This document shows, in pieces, positions 7,743-14,246 of a stretch of DNA of 14,246 bases (the stretch's first letter is position 1; each line of letters begins with the position of its first letter). The notes under the pieces are model-generated. The model saw only the letters and a program-made list of their open reading frames with translations, made no database searches and was not told where the DNA came from. The DNA is from Marinosulfonomonas sp. (GTDB lineage: Bacteria > Pseudomonadota > Alphaproteobacteria > Rhodobacterales > Rhodobacteraceae). The stretch lies in NCBI GenBank assembly GCA_022712735.1, contig JAFLKA010000140.1, forward strand, positions 1 to 14,246, written 5' to 3'. The translations under genes and the position numbers were made by a program.

Positions 7743-8828
7743 ATGGCGGATTTAAAATTCACAGGTATTGCGAAATCCTATGGCGATATTGAGGTCCTGA
7801 AAGATATCAACCTTGAGATAAAAACGGGCGAGCTGATCGTTTTTGTCGGCCCGTCCGGTTGTGGTAAATCGACGTTATTGCGCATGGTTGCCGGGCTTGA
7901 AAAAATCACCGCCGGAACTCTGGAAATTGATGGCGTCGTGGTGAATGATGTTCCGCCATCACTGCGCGGCATCGCCATGGTTTTTCAATCCTACGCGTTG
8001 TATCCGCATATGTCTGTGCGCGATAACATGTCGTTTGCCCTGAAACTGGCCAAGAAAACCAAACCCGAAATTGATGCAGCGGTGGCAAAGGTTGCAAAGA
8101 TTTTACAGCTTGAGGACTATCTTGACCGATTGCCCAAGGCGCTATCTGGCGGGCAGCGGCAACGCGTTGCCATTGGACGATCTATTGTGCGTGATCCAAA
8201 GGTATATTTGTTTGATGAGCCGCTTTCCAACCTTGATGCCGCCCTGCGTGTGGCCACGCGGATTGAAATTGCGCAGCTGAAAGAAGCGATGCCACAAAGC
8301 ACCATGATTTATGTAACCCATGATCAGGTTGAGGCGATGACATTGGCCAGCCGTATTGTCGTGTTGGCAAACAAAGGGATTGCACAGGTTGGAACACCGC
8401 TGGATTTATATGAGCGTCCTGAAAATGAATTTGTGGCGCGGTTTATCGGATCGCCTGCGATGAACCTTCTGGAAGGCGTGGTTATTGAGACTGGCAAGCA
8501 GACTATTGTCGATCTCGCGAGTGGCGGCAGGGCCGTTTCGGATGTGCCCACTGTGGCAGAAGATATCGGGTTGGCGGTTAAAATCGGTGTGCGGCCCGAG
8601 GATATGGTAGCGACTGATAGTGCGCCGATCTACACAGGGAATGTGAATTTTACCGAGCTGTTGGGCGAGGTTACCCAGTTATATTTTGTTCCCGAAAAAA
8701 ACACTGATCCTGTGATAGCAAAACTGCCCGGTATTGTGCGTGACTTGCGGGGGAAAACGGTGATGCTCACCGCTGATCCGTCCAAGGTCCATTTGTTTTC
8801 AGACGGGAAATCATTGCTGTATCGGTAA
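7743..8828 (+). CDS. aglK: Alpha-glucoside ABC transporter, ATP-binding protein (AglK, MalK/UgpC-like)
   Basis: The ATPase that powers the AglEFG importer, working as a dimer on the cytoplasmic face. The 361-residue protein has the complete set of motifs: Walker A GPSGCGKST (36-44), Q-loop Q82, signature LSGGQ (134-138), Walker B VYLFDEP with catalytic E159, D-loop SNLD (162-165) and H-loop H193. A C-terminal regulatory TOBE-type domain follows from about residue 235, beginning after RFIGSPAMNLLEG, as in MalK and UgpC. The length is normal for this subfamily. The ATG at 7743 follows a purine-rich GAGCGGG sequence. It starts 19 bases after aglA and is the last gene before the terminator at 8905-8933. 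The C-terminal domain in relatives can bind other proteins for regulation; nothing in this sequence shows that here. Confidence 0.94.
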   Translation: MADLKFTGIAKSYGDIEVLKDINLEIKTGELIVFVGPSGCGKSTLLRMVAGLEKITAGTLEIDGVVVNDVPPSLRGIAMVFQSYALYPHMSVRDNMSFALKLAKKTKPEIDAAVAKVAKILQLEDYLDRLPKALSGGQRQRVAIGRSIVRDPKVYLFDEPLSNLDAALRVATRIEIAQLKEAMPQSTMIYVTHDQVEAMTLASRIVVLANKGIAQVGTPLDLYERPENEFVARFIGSPAMNLLEGVVIETGKQTIVDLASGGRAVSDVPTVAEDIGLAVKIGVRPEDMVATDSAPIYTGNVNFTELLGEVTQLYFVPEKNTDPVIAKLPGIVRDLRGKTVMLTADPSKVHLFSDGKSLLYR

Positions 8829-8904
8829 AGCATGGTAGCCGCGATCTTTGCAGAAATGCTGGCAGCTGAGGCTGGGTCTGATCGCTAGACCTAACAACAA
8901 TAAA

Positions 8905-8933
8905 AAAAGGCCCTGATATTTTCGGGGCCTTTT
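8905..8933. terminator. Bidirectional rho-independent terminator after aglK
   Basis: The arms AAAAGGCCCTG (8905-8915) and CGGGGCCTTTT (8923-8933) pair as an 11-bp stem (one T-G wobble) around a 7-base loop. T-rich sequence follows on the plus strand (ending TTTTGTTTA) and an A-run (8902-8908) precedes it, which becomes a U-tract for transcripts from the minus strand. It therefore fits termination both of the agl operon and of the minus-strand LysR remnant whose stop codon lies just beyond it. Confidence 0.88.
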
Positions 8934-8939
8934 GTTTAT

Positions 8940-9239
8940 CTAATTTAGCTGCTCAGATAATTCGGCCCAACCCTCAACTTGTTTAAAGCGGCCTGATAAA
9001 TAATCCAGAACACCACGAACTTTTGCTGGCATGTAGCGCGTGTTTAGAAACACCGCGTTAATATCCAGGCTGGCGGAAGTGTTGTCCAACAGAATTCGAT
9101 TTACCAACCCTTCTTTCACCAAAGGTGCAGCGCAAAAATTTGGACTAAGGGCTATTCCCGCACCCGATACAACAAGGTCAGCAATTGTTTTTGCGCTATT
9201 TACCATTATATTGCCTTTTACCGAAACGCGTTGCATCTG
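8940..9239 (-). pseudogene. LysR-type regulator, 3' remnant only
   Basis: The translated minus strand gives the C-terminal half of a LysR effector domain: about 100 residues beginning QRVSVKGNIMVNS (near 9233), through GAGIALSPNF and RYMPAKVRGVLDYLSGRF, to a TAG stop at 8940-8942. The helix-turn-helix and first lobe of the sensor domain, about 200 residues in a complete gene, are missing. The frame stays open to 9365, but beyond about 9240 it only mirrors the plus-strand gene and does not read as LysR. The remnant uses the bidirectional terminator as its 3' end, so it was once a full gene. The retained part shows no frameshift or stop, suggesting a recent loss. It cannot bind DNA and should be non-functional as a regulator. 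Confidence 0.82.
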
Positions 9240-9245
9240 GCCGTT

Positions 9246-9779
9246 ATGGCAACAACCGCTGGCGCATTTGATCTCGATCCCAGCTATGTGACGCTTCCCG
9301 ACAGCATCGCTGGCGACAAATTTTACGATGGTGGTTCTGTGGAAACCGCAGAAGGCCAAGCGCATATCGAAATCTTTGACGAGCTGGATTTTGATGTATT
9401 TTCAAATCAGGACTGGGCGCGGCTGCACCACAGTCATGACGAAGACATCGTTGTGACCTGGCCCGATGGCCATTCAACAATCGGCATTGATGTTCACATC
9501 TCTGATCTGAAAAACCTGTTTGTCCATGCACCCGATACCGAAATCAAGGTCCACCCAGTGCGCATCGCCTCTGGTGATTGGACATCTGTGATTGGTGTGA
9601 TGACCGGCACCTTTACCGAACCGATGCCAATCGGCGACGGGAAATTCATTGAACCAACCGGTAAACGTTTCGAGCTGAAGATGGCAACGATTGCCTTCTG
9701 GCAGAACGGCTGGATGGTGCATGAATGGCTGTTCTGGGACAACGCAACCTATGCCCGCCAAATGGGCCTGACTGATTAA
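9246..9779 (+). CDS. SnoaL-like / ester cyclase family protein, apparently 5'-truncated
   Basis: The roughly 177-residue product fits the NTF2-like SnoaL/ester-cyclase family: GSVETAEGQAHIEIFDELD, then RLHHSHDEDIVVTWPDGH and DLKNLFVHAPDTEIKVHPVRIASGDW, ending HEWLFWDNATYARQMGL. The family uses a cone-shaped pocket with polar residues; the actual substrate is unknown. The front is odd. From TTG 9231 the frame reads MHLAVMATTAGAFDLDPSY, which looks like the tail of a signal peptide without its basic start, and no Shine-Dalgarno precedes either TTG 9231 or ATG 9246. I recall related Rhodobacterales proteins as having a complete signal peptide here. I therefore infer that the start was lost together with the 5' half of the adjacent LysR gene. 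If translated at all, the protein would probably stay in the cytoplasm. The call is family-level only. Confidence 0.72.
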   Translation: MATTAGAFDLDPSYVTLPDSIAGDKFYDGGSVETAEGQAHIEIFDELDFDVFSNQDWARLHHSHDEDIVVTWPDGHSTIGIDVHISDLKNLFVHAPDTEIKVHPVRIASGDWTSVIGVMTGTFTEPMPIGDGKFIEPTGKRFELKMATIAFWQNGWMVHEWLFWDNATYARQMGLTD

Positions 9780-9786
9780 TCCTGTC

Positions 9787-9816
9787 GCCCCATTCTGATA
9801 CACATTGGCATGGGGC
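9787..9816 (+). other. Intercistronic hairpin between ester-cyclase-like gene and GST gene
   Basis: GCCCCAT (9787-9793) and ATGGGGC (9810-9816) form a perfect 7-bp stem with a 16-base loop. No T-tract follows, so it is at best a weak terminator or a message-stabilising element. It lies between two plus-strand genes 73 bp apart. Confidence 0.35.
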
Positions 9817-9852
9817 CCCCTCGCCACACACCCAAACCTATGGAGTATGATC

Positions 9853-10830
9853 ATGCTTATCGAAGGAAAATGGGCCTCAGACTGGTACCCCGTGCAAGCG
9901 AAAGACAAAAGCGGGCGTTTCCTGCGCCAGAAATCTAGCTTTCGCAACTGGATCACGCCGGACGGCAGCGCGGGCCCTACAGGTGCGGAAGGTTTCAAAG
10001 CCGAAGCAGGCCGCTACCGTCTCTATGTCGCCTACATTTGCCCTTGGGCGTCACGCGCATTGATGGCCCGCACCATAAAGGGGCTTGAGGATGTGCTGCC
10101 CGTTACCATCGTTAATCCAACGCTAACCGACCAAGGCTGGACATTTGGCAACTTTGACGGGGCGGATAACGACCCATTGCACAATGCCAAATATATGCAC
10201 GAGCTGTACACCCGCGCGGACCCCGAATTTACCGGCCGCGCCACTGTGCCGGTTCTATGGGACGCGAAACGCGACGTGATGGTGAACAACGAAAGTGCCG
10301 ACATCCTCAGAATGCTGAACACTGCGTTCTCGGGTTTGGTGGACGAAACTGTCGACCTATACCCAGACGCATTAGCCGATGACATTGATGCCCTGACGCC
10401 GTGGATTTATCAGAACCTGAATAACGGTGTGTATCAGGCGGGTTTTGCGTCTAGCCAACCAGCTTATGATGAAGCCGTGCAAAATGTGTTCACAACATTG
10501 GACGCGCTGGAGCAGCGCTTTAGTGATGGGCGGCAATACCTGATTGGCGATCAAATAACCGAAGCCGATATCCGCACCTTTGTGACCCTAATCCGGTTTG
10601 ATATGGCCTATCATGGTCTGTTCAAAACCAATCTGAAACGCATCACTGATTACCCTCTTTTACAGGCCTACATGGAACGCGTTTTGACCCTGCCCGGCGT
10701 TGCGGGCACCGTAAATTTGAACCACATCAAAACTGGGTATTATTCGATCAAGGCGCTGAATCCCTCGCAAATTATGCCGTTAGGGCCAGAATATATCGAA
10801 ACGCTAATCACAAAGGCACAATCCAAATGA
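9853..10830 (+). CDS. Glutathionyl-hydroquinone reductase (YqjG/Xi-class glutathione transferase)
   Basis: The 325-residue protein matches the Xi-class GST family, which reduces glutathionyl-hydroquinones to hydroquinones using a catalytic cysteine and glutathione in the cytoplasm. The catalytic block is YICPWASRALMARTIKGLE with C63; the arrangement GRYRLYVAYICPWAS matches the YqjG active site, where CPWA follows a strand. The thioredoxin-like domain continues to VPVLWD and NNESADILRMLN (glutathione-binding region), and an all-helical domain follows with ALEQRFSDGRQYLIGDQITEADIR. The length agrees with E. coli YqjG (about 328). The ATG at 9853 is chosen because GGAG (9842-9845) lies 7 bases before it; the ATG at 9847 is too close. 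Position after the ester-cyclase-like gene suggests a former shared unit under the lost LysR regulator, which is inference. The family call is strong. Confidence 0.9.
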   Translation: MLIEGKWASDWYPVQAKDKSGRFLRQKSSFRNWITPDGSAGPTGAEGFKAEAGRYRLYVAYICPWASRALMARTIKGLEDVLPVTIVNPTLTDQGWTFGNFDGADNDPLHNAKYMHELYTRADPEFTGRATVPVLWDAKRDVMVNNESADILRMLNTAFSGLVDETVDLYPDALADDIDALTPWIYQNLNNGVYQAGFASSQPAYDEAVQNVFTTLDALEQRFSDGRQYLIGDQITEADIRTFVTLIRFDMAYHGLFKTNLKRITDYPLLQAYMERVLTLPGVAGTVNLNHIKTGYYSIKALNPSQIMPLGPEYIETLITKAQSK

Positions 10831-10846
10831 TGCTCTCCGCACCTTG

Positions 10847-10884
10847 CCCCCAACTGCCGACATCTATTATAGGTAGATTGGGGG
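10847..10884 (+). terminator. Stem-loop after the GST gene, possible transcription end
   Basis: CCCCCAA (10847-10853) followed by CTGCC pairs with GGTAG and TTGGGGG (10878-10884). This gives about a 12-bp stem with one bulged A (10877), one G-T pair and a 13-base loop. TGCT (10831-10834) and AGCA (10885-10888) could extend it across an internal loop. There is no T-tract afterwards, so it is either a non-canonical terminator or a 3'-end stabiliser of the GST transcript. Confidence 0.45.
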
Positions 10885-11164
10885 AGCAGTAACCAACCTG
10901 ACAATACATGATCTGATTGGTCAAAACCACAAATCCAGCCACTGAAGCCGCAAGAGGTGGAAGAATAGTGTTTTGACACGTTTGTTTCTTGAACCGAAAA
11001 ATGGTAAAAGTTGCTTCATTGGGAGTGACGGTGGGCAAGAATGACACTATTCGTCTGTAGTTGGTTGCCCTGACTGTAGATTTCGATCTATTGGCTATAT
11101 TCAAGAGTAATGACGAGAATTGAACCATTTGCTATAGTGGGCAATGATCAACCCTATTTATTTG

Positions 11165-11208
11165 TGTTCGTATTATTTATGTTCGCAATCTAAAAATGGA
11201 ACTGTTCG
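11165..11208. repeat. Three TGTTCG direct repeats upstream of the efflux operon
   Basis: TGTTCG occurs at 11165-11170, 11180-11185 and 11203-11208, spaced 15 and 23 bp apart. The first two copies are embedded in longer similar stretches, TATTTATTTGTGTTCG and TATTATTTATGTTCG. They lie 80-120 bp before the adaptor start, where an operator for a regulator of the pump could be, but no regulator gene is nearby. Chance in AT-rich DNA is a real alternative. Confidence 0.35.
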
Positions 11209-11286
11209 GGTTCTTTTGGCCTACCACGTACCACCACTAAAACAATAAGGCCCGGCAACGGCCCATGATATGAAAAGGAACACTGG

Positions 11287-12588
11287 ATGAAACGGCTCGC
11301 GAGATACCTTCTAAGATTTTTGTCCGTAACCGTTCCACTGGGGCTGGGTGTTTTGTCGATCTTGGTCTTTGCAGGAATGAAATCGCCCCCTTCTGCGAAA
11401 GAGGTGGCTCCCAAAATAACACCGGTGCGCATTATCACCATTGCACCGGTCCCGGTTGTGCCGCGCGTTAGCGGCTACGGCACTGTCAGCTCGACACGGG
11501 AATGGCGGGCAGTTGCGCGTATCGAGGGGGAAATAATCTGGACCTCTGACAAGCTTGCCAATGGGTTGCTGGCGGATGCTGGCGAGGAGTTGATGCGCAT
11601 TGATCAGAGCGGAATTGAACTGACACTGGCGCAAATTGATGCGCAGATCAGCTCGATCGACGTCAAGGATGAAACCGTCCACGCCAGCCTTGCAATCAGC
11701 GAAGCCGAGTGGGAAATCAGCGCCGCAGACCTTGTGCGCCAGAAAGATCTTGCTGGTCGTGGGGCTGTCCCCCAAACTGCAGTGGACAAGGCCGTGCGAC
11801 AAGAGCTGGTATCGCGTTCCAGTGTTAATTCACTTGAAAACCAGCTGGCCTTGAACGGGGCTGAACGCAAGGTGCTGATGGCACAAAGAAACATCACCCT
11901 ACGTGATCTGGGGTATACATCGATAAAAGCGCCGTATGACGTGCGCATCGGTGAAGTATCTGCCGAAACAGGGCAATTCGTCAGCCGCGGTCAGGTTCTG
12001 GTTGCTGCCGAAGGGATAGAGGCCGTCGAGATTGCCGCACAAATCCCGATTGGCCGCATGGCTCCGCTTATGCGCGATTCGGGGCAGCCACGCCCAACTG
12101 CGCCAGTGGGGCTTGAGGCAAAGGTGCTGCTGCACTCGCCAACACACGTTATCGAGTGGGACGCCCGCGTCGCCCGCGTTGGCGACCAGATTGACCCGCG
12201 CACCCAGAGCATCAACGTCGTTGTGGTCGTCGATCAGCCAATGGAACAGGCGGCCACGGGGCAAAAACCGCCCTTGCGCCGCAATATGTTTGTCGAGGTT
12301 GTATTGAGCGCGCCAGAGCGCACCGCCATCGCCATCCCGCGCGACGCAGTGCATGGCGGTACCGTTTTCGTGGTTAACAGTGAAGACAAGCTGGAGAAGC
12401 GCGACGTGCAAATCGCCTATGCGATTGATACAGTTGCGATTATTGCCAAAGGGCTGATGGAAGGCGACAGGCTGGTGGTCACGGATATGGACATTGCCGT
12501 TCCGGGCAAGGCCGTCAAACCGATCGAGGACAAGGCGCTAAAGGCGCGGCTTGCTATAATCGCTCTTGGACAGGATAGTGCAAAATGA
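11287..12588 (+). CDS. RND efflux system, periplasmic adaptor subunit (HlyD/AcrA family)
   Basis: This 433-residue protein would link an inner-membrane RND pump to an outer-membrane channel. It starts with an N-terminal membrane anchor (about residues 11-30, LSVTVPLGLGVLSILVFAG) and no lipobox cysteine. Two lipoyl half-motifs (about 74-107 and 212-240, the latter YTSIKAPYDVRIGEVSAETG) flank a helical hairpin of about 90 residues rich in A, E, Q and S. A beta-barrel and membrane-proximal domain follow (IPRDAVHGGTVFVV near the end). AAGGA 7 bases before the ATG supports the start. Its stop codon overlaps the start of the pump gene by 4 bp (ATGA), so the two are translationally coupled. No TolC-like gene is seen within the window, so a shared outer-membrane channel is likely. 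The substrate is unknown. Confidence 0.9.
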   Translation: MKRLARYLLRFLSVTVPLGLGVLSILVFAGMKSPPSAKEVAPKITPVRIITIAPVPVVPRVSGYGTVSSTREWRAVARIEGEIIWTSDKLANGLLADAGEELMRIDQSGIELTLAQIDAQISSIDVKDETVHASLAISEAEWEISAADLVRQKDLAGRGAVPQTAVDKAVRQELVSRSSVNSLENQLALNGAERKVLMAQRNITLRDLGYTSIKAPYDVRIGEVSAETGQFVSRGQVLVAAEGIEAVEIAAQIPIGRMAPLMRDSGQPRPTAPVGLEAKVLLHSPTHVIEWDARVARVGDQIDPRTQSINVVVVVDQPMEQAATGQKPPLRRNMFVEVVLSAPERTAIAIPRDAVHGGTVFVVNSEDKLEKRDVQIAYAIDTVAIIAKGLMEGDRLVVTDMDIAVPGKAVKPIEDKALKARLAIIALGQDSAK

Positions 12589-14246
12589 TCCGCCTATTTG
12601 CGGCACACCCCACCGCCGCCAACATCCTGATGCTGATCATCATAGTGATTGGTTTCATCGCAGTCCCGACGCTACAGCGTGATACCTTTCCGGTGGTCCC
12701 GCCCTCGGTTATTGAAGTGCGCGTGGCCTATCCCGGTGCGTCCCCCGCCGAGGTCGAACAGGCGATCTGCACAAGGATTGAAGACCCTATCCAAGCGGTG
12801 GATTCTCTGGATGAATTACGCTGTGTTGCCCGTGATAATGTGGCGATCATCAGTGCTGAAATCGTTGAAGGCGGGGACATCAACAGCTTTTATGATGACG
12901 TCAAATCCGCAGTTGATACGATCACGTCCTTCCCCACCGAGGTGGACAAACCCACCAGCCGCATTGTCGAGCGGATCGCGACGGTTGCATCGGTTGCAAT
13001 CACGGGGCCGGATGATCCTGCGGTTTTGTTCGCCTATGCCGAGGCTTTTTCAGATAAGTTGAAACGCCACCCGATGATTTCCCAAACCCGCATTGCCGGG
13101 TTTTCGGGACGTGAAATATCCATCGAAGTGCCTGCCGCCACCCTCAGCCGCTACGGGCTAAGTATCGACAGCATCGCCAATGCGCTGGCACGCAACAGTT
13201 TCGATTTGCCAGCCGGAACGATGGAATCCCATGGCGGGGATGCTTTGCTGCGCTTTGTCGGCGAACGCCGCACCCCTCAAGAATTTGCCAATATCCCGCT
13301 GACATCCTCGAACCTCGGCGCCGAAGTGTTGCTGGGCGAGGTGGCTGAAATATCTGTGCAGTTTTCCGATGAATACGAAGCCTCGTATTTCAACGGCAAA
13401 CGGGCCGCGATTGTCACAGTGACTAAAACGGCAGCACAGGATGCGATCCGGGTCATGGATGTGATGATGGTCATTCTGGATGAAGAACGCGCCATCGCCC
13501 CCGAAGGAATTTCGCTCGATATTTCAACCGATTCCACCTCGAATATCCTCGACCGGCTGCGGATCATCACTGACAACGGCATACAGGGGCTGGCGCTGGT
13601 GTTTCTGGTCATGTGGGTCTTTTTCGGCTTCCGGTTTTCGTTCTGGGTGGCGATGGGCCTGCCGGTTTCCTTCCTCGGCACCATCTTTGTGATGCAGATG
13701 TTCGGGCTGACGATCAATATGATCACTATGGTGGCCCTGTTGGTCGCGGTTGGCCTGCTGATGGATGACGCCATCGTCATTTCCGAAAATATCGTCAGTC
13801 GACGGCAAAAAGGCGACGAACCGCTGGCGGCAGCAATCAACGGCACCAAGCAGGTGATGCCAGGCGTGATTGCCTCGTTCCTGACCACGGCGATGATTGT
13901 TGGCCCGCTGGGCATGATGGCGGGCAATATCGGCGCTGTGCTTAAATTCCTGCCGATCGTTTTGCTGATCACGCTGACGGTCAGCCTGTTCGAGGCGTTC
14001 CTGATCCTGCCGCACCACCTGAAGGGTGCGTTGAAAAATCCGAAACCGTCCCGCATGAGTCAGGCCGTTTCACGCGGCTTTGACAGGTTCCGCGATGGAG
14101 TCGTGGCGCCTTTGTCGTTGCTGTCGCTCAAGGCCCGGTATCTGACGATGGGCATTTCCGGTTTCCTGATCCTGCTGTCGATTGCGCCGATAATTGGCGG
14201 GCAGATCAAGTTCCAAAGCTTCCCGTCGCTTGAAAGCGATACCATC
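12585..14246 (+). CDS. RND-family efflux pump, inner-membrane permease (3' end outside window)
   Basis: A proton-driven exporter of the AcrB/MexB superfamily. The frame is open from the ATG at 12585 to the end of the window (554 codons, about half of a usual 1,000-residue pump). The first membrane helix follows MIRLFAAHPTAANILM. A periplasmic pore domain contains RVAYPGASPAEVE and ends before a cluster of helices from about residue 330. Helix four carries the proton-relay aspartates D394 and D395 (VGLLMDDAIVISENI), the hallmark of the family, so the pump looks active. The start is set by the ATGA overlap with the adaptor gene. The first periplasmic domain is slightly shorter than in AcrB (where the pair is D407/D408). 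Similar Rhodobacterales pumps are usually annotated only as multidrug or acriflavin efflux; the substrate cannot be told from sequence. Confidence 0.92.
   Translation, partial: MIRLFAAHPTAANILMLIIIVIGFIAVPTLQRDTFPVVPPSVIEVRVAYPGASPAEVEQAICTRIEDPIQAVDSLDELRCVARDNVAIISAEIVEGGDINSFYDDVKSAVDTITSFPTEVDKPTSRIVERIATVASVAITGPDDPAVLFAYAEAFSDKLKRHPMISQTRIAGFSGREISIEVPAATLSRYGLSIDSIANALARNSFDLPAGTMESHGGDALLRFVGERRTPQEFANIPLTSSNLGAEVLLGEVAEISVQFSDEYEASYFNGKRAAIVTVTKTAAQDAIRVMDVMMVILDEERAIAPEGISLDISTDSTSNILDRLRIITDNGIQGLALVFLVMWVFFGFRFSFWVAMGLPVSFLGTIFVMQMFGLTINMITMVALLVAVGLLMDDAIVISENIVSRRQKGDEPLAAAINGTKQVMPGVIASFLTTAMIVGPLGMMAGNIGAVLKFLPIVLLITLTVSLFEAFLILPHHLKGALKNPKPSRMSQAVSRGFDRFRDGVVAPLSLLSLKARYLTMGISGFLILLSIAPIIGGQIKFQSFPSLESDTI

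Larger units (their letters stand above)
10831..11286. other. Intergenic region, 456 bp, with a hairpin and short repeats but no recognised gene
   Basis: No convincing gene is seen. A long imperfect hairpin lies at 10847-10884 (listed separately). A TTGACA at 10973-10978 has no matching -10. GAATAGTG (10963-10970) and CACTATTC (11045-11052) form a distant inverted repeat, GGGCAA (11033-11038) and TTGCCC (11065-11070) another. GTGGGCAA occurs twice (11031-11038 and 11137-11144). Three copies of TGTTCG lie at 11165, 11180 and 11203, the first two inside a 15-16 bp near-repeat. An AAGGA Shine-Dalgarno (11275-11279) serves the adaptor gene. The composition becomes AT-rich from about 10960 to 11200, which fits a promoter region for the efflux genes. 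Confidence 0.5.

Noticed and set aside
9240..9365. N-terminal extension of the minus-strand LysR frame up to an ATG at 9365
   Set aside because: Beyond about 9240 the translation (C-, H- and G-rich) has no LysR character and is only the antisense of the ester-cyclase-like gene, so the LysR part is called a remnant ending near 9240.
9474..9998. Minus-strand open frame of 174 codons over the ester-cyclase-like and GST genes
   Set aside because: Antisense to two genes with good family matches; no family resemblance of its own.
10808..11128. Minus-strand open frame of 106 codons across the intergenic region before the efflux genes
   Set aside because: No recognised family, no clear ribosome binding site, and it overlaps the end of the GST gene and the hairpin. 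A chance frame is more likely, though it is the best gene candidate in this gap.
10831..11286. Possible insertion-sequence remnant in the AT-rich gap
   Set aside because: Short inverted repeats are present but there is no transposase sequence, no terminal repeat pair with target duplication, and the distances are consistent with chance.
12649..13062. Open plus-strand frame of 137 codons in another phase of the RND pump gene
   Set aside because: The pump frame from 12585 continues without a stop to the window end and carries the family motifs; this frame gives an unlikely R/P/S-rich protein.
13277..14056. Open frame of 259 codons on the minus strand
   Set aside because: It lies fully inside the RND pump gene, which has clear family motifs in its own frame. 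The product is low-complexity (rich in S, T, I, R, M) and matches nothing I recognise, so it is a shadow frame.

Overview
The window looks like a chromosomal stretch of an alphaproteobacterium, most likely a marine Rhodobacterales (roseobacter-type) species. This rests on the gene order of the sugar cluster, the moderate GC content, the style of the encoded proteins and the short gaps between genes. The lineage is inferred from protein character only; no rRNA gene or other marker is present.

Left edge (1-1174): the C-terminal part of a LysR-type regulator runs in from outside the window. It is followed by a small four-helix membrane protein of unknown function. A dyad-rich stretch between them probably holds the promoter of the small gene.

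Centre (1176-8940): a complete alpha-glucoside uptake and hydrolysis locus in the order aglR (minus strand, LacI-type repressor) and aglE-aglF-aglG-aglA-aglK (plus strand), the same order known from Sinorhizobium meliloti. AglE binds alpha-glucosides such as sucrose, maltose or trehalose in the periplasm. AglF and AglG form the membrane channel, AglK supplies ATP hydrolysis, and AglA (a GH13 alpha-glucosidase) splits the imported disaccharide in the cytoplasm. A perfect 14-bp palindrome in front of aglE is the probable AglR operator. A strong stem-loop between aglE and aglF probably lets the binding protein be made in excess. A bidirectional hairpin terminator closes the locus.

Right of the agl locus (8940-10830): a LysR-type gene on the minus strand keeps only its 3' part. 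It abuts head-to-head a SnoaL/ester-cyclase-like gene on the plus strand that seems to lack the front of its signal peptide and any ribosome binding site. The simplest reading is one deletion that removed the shared intergenic region and both 5' ends. A gene for a glutathionyl-hydroquinone reductase of the YqjG/Xi-class GST type follows.

Right edge (10831-14246): after a roughly 450-bp intergenic stretch with a hairpin and short repeats, a two-gene efflux operon begins. It encodes an HlyD/AcrA-type adaptor and, overlapping by 4 bp, an RND-type pump that runs off the end of the window.

I see no mobile element, CRISPR array, RNA gene or evident new biological system. The most unusual feature is the deletion scar near 9240. 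The rest is a well-known catabolic locus plus ordinary accessory genes.
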